Shown here: positions 43,814 to 51,370 of the stretch, in pieces | Position numbering within the stretch: the stretch's first letter is position 1 | Layout of the letters: each line of letters opens with the position of its first letter | Assembly (NCBI GenBank): GCA_007745835.1 | Contig: CP036424.1 | Span: forward strand, 3,273,968-3,337,967 | Source of the DNA: Planctomycetes bacterium MalM25 | GTDB taxonomy: Bacteria; Planctomycetota; Planctomycetia; Pirellulales; Lacipirellulaceae | Length of the DNA: 64,000 bases | Reading direction: 5' to 3' | Notes under the pieces: model-generated | Told to the model about the DNA's origin: nothing | What the model saw: only the letters and a program-made list of their open reading frames with translations | The model's database searches: none | Translations under genes and position numbers: made by a program

Positions 43814-44509
43814 ATGGAAAGGATTTTCTCGTTTCGGACCACGTTTCAGCAGGCCATCCAAGAGATCTCCGAAGCCGTGTTTGTGGGGCTTCAAGGGGAC
43901 CGGACTAGCTTGGAACGCATCAATGACTTCGAGGACTGCGTCTACCTCAAGAACGAGGAAGGGACGCTAACCCTGGTCAACGAATCTTATCTGAAGTTCT
44001 TCACCGGCTCCGAGTCACCAATCGGTAGGCACGCGAAGGCTTTCCTTGACCCGACGATTGTCGATGTGTCAAAGCACACGGACGCTTTGATCCTCTCCGG
44101 ATCGGATCATCTGGAGTGCGATCACACCGGCGCCGGCGCCGATCATCAGATGTACCTCTTGCGCACCTACAAGTGCGGTCTCCGGCAGCTCAAGCAGCCC
44201 GGCTTCGCCATCCTAGGCATCACCCGTCCGCTCGAAGTCATCGGCGACGAGAAGGCGAATCCCCGTGCCGTCATGGGGCAGCTCGCCCAGGCGTTCCGCG
44301 AACTGGACGATCGCGACCGCGAGATTTGCCGCCTCATCGCCTTGGGAAAGAGCAGCGTCGAGATCGGCGAACAACTCAACATGACCAGCCGCAACGTTGA
44401 TATCCGTCGCAAGAAGGGTTTCGCCGCCCTGAAGGTCGAGAAGCCCATCGAGCTCGTCCGCGTGCTCGTCCGCTTGCAAGAGCGTGGTTACCTCGACCTA
44501 GGGCTCTAA
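43814..44509 (+). CDS. PAS-LuxR type response regulator
   Basis: This 231-residue regulator has a PAS-like sensor fold at about residues 35-90 (FEDCVYLKNEEGTLTLVNESYLKFFTG) and a GerE/LuxR helix-turn-helix at 165-230 (DDRDREICRLIALGKSSVEIGEQLNMTSRNVDIRR; the recognition helix lies in SRNVDIRRKKGF). There is no phospho-receiver Asp region. The input is therefore a small ligand or redox signal through the PAS pocket rather than a kinase. It stands alone downstream of a long structured intergenic region and 68 bp before the ion-channel gene on the same strand. Its targets are unknown. Confidence 0.83.
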   Translation: MERIFSFRTTFQQAIQEISEAVFVGLQGDRTSLERINDFEDCVYLKNEEGTLTLVNESYLKFFTGSESPIGRHAKAFLDPTIVDVSKHTDALILSGSDHLECDHTGAGADHQMYLLRTYKCGLRQLKQPGFAILGITRPLEVIGDEKANPRAVMGQLAQAFRELDDRDREICRLIALGKSSVEIGEQLNMTSRNVDIRRKKGFAALKVEKPIELVRVLVRLQERGYLDLGL

Positions 44510-44577
44510 TCGCCCCCGGCGCACGATTGCAGCAGCCGGCGTAGGCCCCTCGCGACGGGGGCGTTAGAATCCCCGGC

Positions 44578-45474
44578 ATGACGGAGCGAGCAGCCGACAA
44601 GACCCTCGAACGCCCCCTCGCCGCCGGGCCGGCCGACTGGCAGAAGGCATGGCACGAGGTGATCTTCGAAGCGGACACCCCCGCCGGCAAGTGGTTCGAT
44701 GTCATCCTGCTGGTAGCGATCGTCGTGAGCATCGCGGCGGTGATGCTGGAGAGCGTCAACGAGATTCAGCCCCGCTGGGGCGCCACCCTCGACGCGATCG
44801 AGTGGGTCATCACGTTGCTGTTCAGCTTCGAGTTCCTCGCCCGACTGGCGTGCGTCAAGAAGCCCAGCCGCTACGCCTTCAGCTTCTTCGGCATCGTCGA
44901 CATCGTCTCGATCTTGCCGAGCTACCTCGCCTTGATGTTCACGGGCGTGGACACGCTCGCCACGGTGCGGACGTTGCGACTGCTGCGGGTCTTCCGCGTG
45001 CTGAAGATGGGCCGCCACCTGAAGGAGGCCAACACGCTGCTCGCGGCGTTGCGGCACACGTGGCCGAAGATCACGGTCTTCCTGACGGTGATCTTCTGCT
45101 CGATCGTGATCCTCGGCACGCTGATGTACCTGATCGAAGCGAACCAGGAGAGCGGCTTCGACGACATCCCCACGAGCGTCTACTGGGCGATCGTCACGAT
45201 GACGACCGTCGGCTACGGCGACATCGCCCCGGTCACACCGCTCGGCAAGTTCTTTGCCGCGCTGATCATGCTGTTCGGCTACGCGATCATCATCGTGCCG
45301 ACCGGCATCTTCTCGGCGGAGGTGATCAGCGGCGCGCGGCCCTTCACGCCCCCCTGCCCCGCCTGCGGCGACACGAACCACCCCGACGGGGCGAACTTCT
45401 GCAGTGCGTGCGGCGAGCGGCTCCCGCAAAGGAGCCATACAACTTCATCAGCCGCGAACACGACTGACACTTAG
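44578..45474 (+). CDS. Voltage-gated potassium channel-type ion transporter with C-terminal zinc ribbon
   Basis: This 298-residue membrane protein has the six-helix voltage-gated channel plan. S1 starts near residue 38. S4 carries regularly spaced arginines (VRTLRLLRVFRVLKMGR, 130-146). S5 and S6 flank the pore loop with selectivity filter TVGYGD at 210-215, which indicates K+. After S6 the protein ends in a four-cysteine ribbon (C260-x2-C263 and C275-x2-C278), an unusual tail for this family that may act as a metal or redox sensor or a docking site. Its 3' end overlaps the convergent PEP-CTERM gene by 27 bp. Confidence 0.88.
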   Translation: MTERAADKTLERPLAAGPADWQKAWHEVIFEADTPAGKWFDVILLVAIVVSIAAVMLESVNEIQPRWGATLDAIEWVITLLFSFEFLARLACVKKPSRYAFSFFGIVDIVSILPSYLALMFTGVDTLATVRTLRLLRVFRVLKMGRHLKEANTLLAALRHTWPKITVFLTVIFCSIVILGTLMYLIEANQESGFDDIPTSVYWAIVTMTTVGYGDIAPVTPLGKFFAALIMLFGYAIIIVPTGIFSAEVISGARPFTPPCPACGDTNHPDGANFCSACGERLPQRSHTTSSAANTTDT

Positions 45475-47634
45475 TCCCAAGAACGCCATCAGCAAGAGCG
45501 TCGAGGGCTCTGGAACGCTGACTGCCGGGCTGGTGAGCGTGGCTCCGTAGTTCGACTTCCAAAGAACGTAGTCGGTGTCGTCGAAAGTGACTCCGAGTCC
45601 GTCTCGCCAGACCGTGTAGTCCGCCGCATCGACGGCCCCGTCGTTATTGAAATCGCCGGTGAGCCCGAGCCCCATGACCTCAAGGACCACCGCTTCGGAG
45701 TTGTAGTCTAAGTCCCACACGTACCCGGTCGGCAGGTTGATGGTGGTGAACTCGCCGCCCCGGTTCTCGTGCGTGATCAATTCAAAAGTGTCCCCAACCG
45801 TGGGCTCGTACACCCCGACCAGGGAGACCTCGATTTCGCCCGATAGAGCCGTGGGGCCCATCACGACAATCTGATCGTGCTCCGACCCGGCCTGTGTGCC
45901 GGCGAGTTCGATCTCGACGATCGCTTCTTCGCCCAGCGACAGGCGTCCTTCGATCGAAAGCGTGCCGACGCCCAGACCCGGTGCGATGGTGCCGGCCAGC
46001 GTTTCGACCTGGCCACCGATCGGCCCGCTGCCTGTCTTGATGGCTCCCTCACCGGTGAGACGGCCACCTCGGACATCGACGTATTGGGCATCCACGACGC
46101 CGTTGTCCAGTTGCAGAACGCCCCCTTCGTTGACCGTTAGGCCAGAGAATGTGGTGAGCTTCGATCCGCTTGTCAGATGGACCGTCATCGTCTGGCCGGC
46201 GTTCCCCCCTTCGATAAACGTTTCCCAGGCCTGCTGGTCGCCGGCAACGACCGCCACCTGCGAGCCGGCGCCCGTCGGCTCCAACATCGTCTTACTCAGG
46301 TAGGTCGGGGTCGATGGCTTGGCCCACGACGAGCCATCCGACCAGGGCGCCGAGGCCGAAGCAGTCGACCACTCGTAGAGAGTGGTCACCGGATCGCTGA
46401 TATAGACGCCCGCGCTCTCCCCTCCCGCCCCGATCGAAGGGTTGGGATCAATCACCACGTTGCGGCCAGCCAGGAGGTTGGTGCCCAAGATCCCCGGCAC
46501 GATATTACCAGGGTCCGACACGTCGGTTACGTCGAGGACGACGACCGGAACGTTATTAGCAACAATCGCTCCGCCCAAAGCGGGGAGCGTGATCTGGTCG
46601 AGATAGAAGCCAGGCACGTCGCCGATTTCCCCGCCCGACCCGATGATCGAGATCGTGAACTCGGGCGTGTCGGTAACGACATCGAAACCGATCGCCGCGG
46701 CGGAGGCCTCCGAGAGGACCGTAACGCTGGCCCCGGTATCGAAGAAGAACCCGATCGGATCGCTCTGGCTACCAAGGGTGAGACCGTCGTTGCTCGCGAA
46801 CATGTCGAGGAAAAGCCCTCCCGACGCGATGCCGCCCGCCATGCCCGTCGGGAGCTGAGGGTTCTCGTGTACCGGGATCCCGTCAACGATGTTGAGGATG
46901 TTTTGGAAGTAGCCGGGGGGAGTCGTGAACGCTGCCCCGGGATTCAGACTCAAGGGAGCTTTCCGGATGATGTCTCCCCCGCCACTGCCCAGCGGCAGGA
47001 AGTCGATTGCCGGCGTGCGGATCGTTTTGCCTTCCAGTTGAAAGACCTGGGGCTGATCGTTCCGGATGCGGGTTGCATACTGGCTAGCAAACGGAAGCCC
47101 AACCACGTTCGGCAGTTCAGAATCGGGCGGGAAGGTCAGGGTCGAGGTGTTCGTTTGTCCTTGCAGCGCAGCGTTGTTCATAGCGAGCGCCGCCCCCGCC
47201 CCGGTGCGGTCTTGCAGGCCCGAAGCGTAAAGCCCGAGCGGATCGTTAATGTCGGCGGTCAAGGTTCCGGTCGCACCGCCGATCGGGACGGTTTCCGTGC
47301 CGCGGTAGCCGTCGGACCCGCCCCCCTGCCCCGGCTCGCCAAGCCCGAAGCGGTCGAATGCGGCGTCGGTCACCAGGGAGAGCCCGGCCCCCGTATCCAG
47401 CAGGGCGAGGTCGTAGAAGGGAGTCCCGCCGGCTCCCAACAGATTGCCCGACACGCCAGTGGCCGGCACGGGGTTCTGGCCCAACAGATCATCGAAGATG
47501 AACTCGTCCGTAAGGCCGATGCCGACTAACGGGAAAAACCCATCGAGTGGCACTTGCGCCGCCGCCGCGCAACACGCCGCGACCATCGCAAGCGCGCCAA
47601 AGGCGCGCAGGCTCTTCGTCAACCAATCCGTCAT
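45448..47634 (-). CDS. Secreted PEP-CTERM protein with two aspartic-protease-like DTG motifs and dockerin-like repeat
   Basis: This protein of 728 residues has a Sec signal (LRAFGALAMVAACCAAAA then QVP) and a C-terminal sorting tag (VPEPSTLLLMAFLGL then SRVRG). Two hydrophobic-hydrophobic-DTGA motifs occur, LLDTGAGLSLV (D80) and FFDTGASVTVLS (D299), each followed by a strand ending in a hydrophobic-G turn, as in pepsin/retropepsin lobes. A passenger-like beta region follows (VDVRGGRLTGEGAIKTGSG). Then comes a dockerin-like calcium repeat, GDFNNDGAVDAADYTVWRD. A secreted aspartic protease made of two lobes in one chain is a reasonable guess, without proof. The ATG at 47634 has GAGG eight bases upstream; 47649 is the alternative. 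Confidence 0.78.
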   Translation of the reverse strand: MTDWLTKSLRAFGALAMVAACCAAAAQVPLDGFFPLVGIGLTDEFIFDDLLGQNPVPATGVSGNLLGAGGTPFYDLALLDTGAGLSLVTDAAFDRFGLGEPGQGGGSDGYRGTETVPIGGATGTLTADINDPLGLYASGLQDRTGAGAALAMNNAALQGQTNTSTLTFPPDSELPNVVGLPFASQYATRIRNDQPQVFQLEGKTIRTPAIDFLPLGSGGGDIIRKAPLSLNPGAAFTTPPGYFQNILNIVDGIPVHENPQLPTGMAGGIASGGLFLDMFASNDGLTLGSQSDPIGFFFDTGASVTVLSEASAAAIGFDVVTDTPEFTISIIGSGGEIGDVPGFYLDQITLPALGGAIVANNVPVVVLDVTDVSDPGNIVPGILGTNLLAGRNVVIDPNPSIGAGGESAGVYISDPVTTLYEWSTASASAPWSDGSSWAKPSTPTYLSKTMLEPTGAGSQVAVVAGDQQAWETFIEGGNAGQTMTVHLTSGSKLTTFSGLTVNEGGVLQLDNGVVDAQYVDVRGGRLTGEGAIKTGSGPIGGQVETLAGTIAPGLGVGTLSIEGRLSLGEEAIVEIELAGTQAGSEHDQIVVMGPTALSGEIEVSLVGVYEPTVGDTFELITHENRGGEFTTINLPTGYVWDLDYNSEAVVLEVMGLGLTGDFNNDGAVDAADYTVWRDGLGVTFDDTDYVLWKSNYGATLTSPAVSVPEPSTLLLMAFLGLSVSRVRG

Positions 47635-47688
47635 CGGGGGCCTCATCACTGCAGATAAGCGTCGCTCAGGGGGGCGTCTACACGCCGC

Positions 47689-47718
47689 AAGTCACTATTA
47701 CCAAAGTAGATGTGACTT
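47689..47718 (-). promoter_or_regulatory. Palindromic site upstream of the DTG-motif PEP-CTERM gene
   Basis: AAGTCAC (47689-47695) and GTGACTT (47712-47718) are perfect complements around a 16-bp partly symmetric core. The site lies about 55-85 bp upstream of the gene start and is suited to a dimeric regulator. Confidence 0.3.
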
Positions 47719-48085
47719 CAAAAACGGTCAACAAAATGGCCCGAACGGCGTGAAAACACGCTTACCAGCAGCGAGACCTGGAGAATCCGCCCTTAGACGG
47801 CCGGTTCGGAGACCTGCCGAGCCCGCCTGCACCGGAGGTACGATGCGCTGGTGTGAGCACTCGGCGTGATCCAACAAGCAAAAATCGCCACGATCCTACG
47901 AGTGCAACTGGCCAGAGTGAGCCGACTCGGTGTGCTGCCGGGATTGAGATCATCGCCCACTAGAAACCAAGGCGAGGCAGAGCCATTCAGGCCTAACCAA
48001 TCGTCCCAGACAGGTAGCCTCAACGCGGGCAATCAGCTCGGGACATAACAGGCGGTTTCCACCAGAAATACGGGCCCGATGCCCC

Positions 48086-48114
48086 TTTCCACACCGCCCC
48101 GATCTCGCTATCCT
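48086..48114 (+). promoter_or_regulatory. Probable tRNA-Lys promoter
   Basis: TTTCCA (48086-48091) and TATCCT (48109-48114) are separated by 17 bp, 30 bp upstream of the tRNA 5' end. Each hexamer matches the sigma-70 consensus at four of six bases. Confidence 0.42.
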
Positions 48115-48144
48115 GCGGGGCTTCGGTGCAAACGCCGAAGGCAA

Positions 48145-48217
<73 letters not shown>

Positions 48218-48473
48218 CTTCTCTCCTCTCGCCCCCCTCTTGGGCGATGTGCAGCGCAGCATCTGAGGTTTGATGCGTTGGGCCGCGGCGACGGCGATCC
48301 CGCTTAAAACAGGTCGCCTACGCGGCGGCAAGCCTTCCGCATAAACCAGGGAAAGAAGCGGGGTGGCCGACCCATACGCCTTCTTGACGCGGGTATGGTG
48401 AGGAAGCCAGGAGCTTCCTCCGCGGCGCCTCGACGTTCAAGGCGACCGGCTACGACCGCACACGAATTTCACT

Positions 48474-49862
48474 ATGAACTTGCTCGATCAACTCGTGATG
48501 GCGCCCCGCCTCGCCTTGGCGCTCACGCTTTGGACGCCCCTGGCCTGCGGGGGGCTCTCTTCTATCGCCCACGGAGCGGACCGGCCCAACGTCATCCTCT
48601 GCATGGCGGACGACCTCGGTTGGGGCGACACGGGCTACAACGGCCACCCCGTTCTGAGGACCCCCCACCTGGACCGAATGGCGGAGGAAGGGATCCGCTT
48701 CGATCGGTTCTACGCGGGCGCTCCGGTCTGCTCTCCGACGCGGGGGAGTTGCCTGACCGGCAGGCACCCATCGCGTTACGGCATCCCGTCCGCCAACTCG
48801 GGTCGTTTGAAATCCGAAGAGGTGACGCTCGCCGAGGTGATGAAGCAGCATGGCTACGCGACGGGGCACTTCGGCAAGTGGCACCTCGGGACGCTGACGG
48901 CCGAAATCAAGGAATCGAACCGCGCACGGCCCGGGAACGCGAAGGACTACGCCCCGCCCTGGGATCACGGCTTCGACGTCTGTTTCTCCACCGAAGCGAA
49001 GACCCCTACCTACTGGCGCGCAGGCTCCTATGAGGATTACGGCACGCACTACTGGACGGGCCCCGGCGAGATGGTTCCCGCCGACGCGATCCAAGGCGAT
49101 GACTCGAAGCTCATCATGGACCGGGCGGTCACCTTCCTGCGCGACGTGGCTTCGCGTGACGAGCCGTTCTTTCTCGTGATCTGGTTCCACGCGCCGCACC
49201 TGCCGGTGGTATCCGCCCCACCGTACACCGACGGTTACACCGACCACCAAGATTACTACGGGTGCATCACGGCGCTCGATGAGCAGATGGGAAGACTGCG
49301 CGGCGAGTTGAAGAAGCTCGGTGTCGCCGAGCACACGATGCTCGCTTTCACTTCCGACAACGGCCCCGAGGGCAAACCGTCCGCGCCGGGCCGGACCGCC
49401 GGTTTGCGTGGCAGGAAGCGGAGCCTCTACGAAGGGGGCGTGCGTGTTCCGGGGCTGTTCGTATGGCCCGAGATGGCGCCCGGGCCCCAGACTCTCGAGA
49501 CGCCGTGCAGCACGAGCGATTACTTCCCGACCGTGCTCGACGCGATCGGGTACCAACTCCCCGAGGCGCAAGCCCGACCCTACGACGGCGTCAGCCTGCT
49601 GCCGCTGCTCCGTGGTGAAACGGAGACACGGCCTCGGCCGATCGGCTTCGCACACAAGCAACAAGTCGCCCTGATCGATAACCGCTACAAGCTGTACCGA
49701 GGAACTCCCGCTTCGGCGTATCAACTCTTCGATCTGACCGAAGACCCTTCCGAAGCCAACGATCTATCGACCGAGCACCCCGAGGTCATCAAGAGTATGG
49801 GAACCACGTTGGAAGCGTGGCGTGCTTCCTGCAAGCGGAGCAACCGGGGAGAGGATTACTGA
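48474..49862 (+). CDS. Secreted sulfatase (S1 family, formylglycine type)
   Basis: This 462-residue arylsulfatase-like enzyme hydrolyses sulfate esters, probably of polysaccharides. An N-terminal signal-like hydrophobic segment (ALALTLWTPLACGG) precedes ADRPNVILCMADDLGWGDTG, whose Asp pair binds calcium. The formylglycine site is C86-S-P-T-R with GSCLTGRHPS. Further motifs are GHFGKWHLG, FHAPHLPV and FTSDNGPEGK with the metal-binding Asp-Asn. Cys at the modification site means an FGE- or anSME-type maturase is needed; none is in the window. The same strand carries a second, different sulfatase 92 bp downstream, so the two are probably co-expressed. Confidence 0.9.
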   Translation: MNLLDQLVMAPRLALALTLWTPLACGGLSSIAHGADRPNVILCMADDLGWGDTGYNGHPVLRTPHLDRMAEEGIRFDRFYAGAPVCSPTRGSCLTGRHPSRYGIPSANSGRLKSEEVTLAEVMKQHGYATGHFGKWHLGTLTAEIKESNRARPGNAKDYAPPWDHGFDVCFSTEAKTPTYWRAGSYEDYGTHYWTGPGEMVPADAIQGDDSKLIMDRAVTFLRDVASRDEPFFLVIWFHAPHLPVVSAPPYTDGYTDHQDYYGCITALDEQMGRLRGELKKLGVAEHTMLAFTSDNGPEGKPSAPGRTAGLRGRKRSLYEGGVRVPGLFVWPEMAPGPQTLETPCSTSDYFPTVLDAIGYQLPEAQARPYDGVSLLPLLRGETETRPRPIGFAHKQQVALIDNRYKLYRGTPASAYQLFDLTEDPSEANDLSTEHPEVIKSMGTTLEAWRASCKRSNRGEDY

Positions 49863-49954
49863 CCCGACGGCTTAGGGGGCTTGCCATCGGGTGAATCGAC
49901 ATTAGCCTTTCGCTGCTGATCTTGTCTGGACAACTCACCTGGGTGCCGATCGCC

Positions 49955-51370
49955 ATGCGTTTCATCCGCTTGATCTTTCTCAGTCTTTTTCTGACGAACC
50001 TGCATTTAAACAGCGCGGCTCTCGCCGAGAAGCCGAATCTGCTATTCTTGTTCGCCGACGACATGTGCTACGAGGCGCTCGGCGCCGTTGGCGGCGAGGT
50101 GGAGACGCCCCATCTCGACCGGCTGGTCGAGCGGGGCGTGACGTTCTCCAACGCGTACAACCAGGGCGCTTGGAACGGCGCCGTCTGCATGGCGAGCCGG
50201 GCGATGTTCGCCACTGGGCAGTTCCTCTGGCGGACCCATCGGCTCGACGAGACGATGGACCAAGAGGCGGCCGCGGGGCGGCTCTGGTCGCAACGCCTCG
50301 CCGCCGCCGGCTACGACACCTACATGGCTGGCAAGTGGCACATCCACACCGACCCCGCCGGCGTGTTCCACACCGTCGGCACGATCCGCGCCGGCATGCC
50401 CGAGGACGTGAAGGCCGGCTACAACCGCCCCAAGAGCCCCGAGGACTATGCCACGGGTTGGAAGCCTTGGGACCGCGCCCACGGCGGCTACTGGGAGGGG
50501 GGGAAACACTGGAGCGAAGTGCTCGGCGACGAGGGGACCGGGTTCCTCCAGCAGGCGGCTGAGAGCGACGCGCCGTTCTTCATGTACCTCGCCTTCAACG
50601 CGCCGCACGACCCGCGGCAATCGCCGAAGGAGTACGTCGACAAGTACCCGCTGGACCGAATCCGCGTTCCCGAGAACTTCCTGCCGGAGTACCCCTACAA
50701 GGATGAAATCGGCTGCTCGGCCAGGCTGCGCGACGCGCGACTTGCGCCGTTCCCACGCACCGAGTACTCGGTCAAGGTGAACCGCCAGGAGTACTACGCC
50801 CTCATCACGCACATGGACGACCAGATCGGTCGTCTGCTCGCTGCGTTGGAGGCGACCGGCAAGGCGGACAGCACGTACATCCTGTTCACCGCCGACCACG
50901 GGCTCGCCGTCGGCCACCACGGGCTGATCGGGAAGCAGAACATGTACGAGCACAGCGTGCGGGCGCCGCTGATCCTCACCGGACCGGGCATCCCGGCGGG
51001 CGAGAAGCGGGACGCGCCGGTCTACATCCAGGACCTCGTGCCGACCACCCTCGACCTGGCCGGCGCCGAGACGCCCGCGTCGATGCAGTTCAAGAGCCTC
51101 CTCCCGCTCATCCGCAACGAGGTGACACAGACCCACGAAGCGATCTACGGCGGCTATCTCAAACTACAACGCATGGTCCGCAAGGGAGACTACAAGGCGA
51201 TCCACTACCCGACCATCGCCAAGACGCGGCTCTACAACCTGAACGAAGACCCGCAGGAGATGCACGACCTCGCCGAGGACCCCGCCAACAAGCCGATCCT
51301 CAGCGAGCTGGCCGAAGCCTTTCGCGACCTGCAAGAACAGACGGGCGACTCGCTCGAGGTTCAGTTCTGA
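49955..51370 (+). CDS. Secreted sulfatase (S1 family), second copy
   Basis: This 471-residue sulfatase has a clear Sec signal peptide (MRFIRLIFLSLFLTNLHL, cleavage after ALA). The calcium site is LLFLFADDMCYEALG. The formylglycine position is C78-M-A-S-R (AVCMASRAMFATGQ), the C-x-A-x-R variant rather than C-x-P-x-R. Later motifs are MAGKWHIH, FNAPHDPRQSP and FTADHGLAVGHHGLIGK, the last typical of the choline-sulfatase/iduronate-2-sulfatase-like branch. It is clearly diverged from the first sulfatase, so different substrate linkages are likely. The ATG at 49955 is chosen over 49922 because it begins the signal peptide. It ends with a 10-bp convergent overlap. Confidence 0.9.
   Translation: MRFIRLIFLSLFLTNLHLNSAALAEKPNLLFLFADDMCYEALGAVGGEVETPHLDRLVERGVTFSNAYNQGAWNGAVCMASRAMFATGQFLWRTHRLDETMDQEAAAGRLWSQRLAAAGYDTYMAGKWHIHTDPAGVFHTVGTIRAGMPEDVKAGYNRPKSPEDYATGWKPWDRAHGGYWEGGKHWSEVLGDEGTGFLQQAAESDAPFFMYLAFNAPHDPRQSPKEYVDKYPLDRIRVPENFLPEYPYKDEIGCSARLRDARLAPFPRTEYSVKVNRQEYYALITHMDDQIGRLLAALEATGKADSTYILFTADHGLAVGHHGLIGKQNMYEHSVRAPLILTGPGIPAGEKRDAPVYIQDLVPTTLDLAGAETPASMQFKSLLPLIRNEVTQTHEAIYGGYLKLQRMVRKGDYKAIHYPTIAKTRLYNLNEDPQEMHDLAEDPANKPILSELAEAFRDLQEQTGDSLEVQF

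Larger units (their letters stand above)
47635..48144. other. Intergenic region between the PEP-CTERM gene and tRNA-Lys
   Basis: No gene is supported. Contents are the palindromic site at 47689-47718, likely regulatory for the PEP-CTERM gene, and the probable tRNA promoter at 48086-48114. A small hairpin (CTTCGGTG/CGCCGAAG) lies at 48121-48140 just before the tRNA. Confidence 0.55.
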
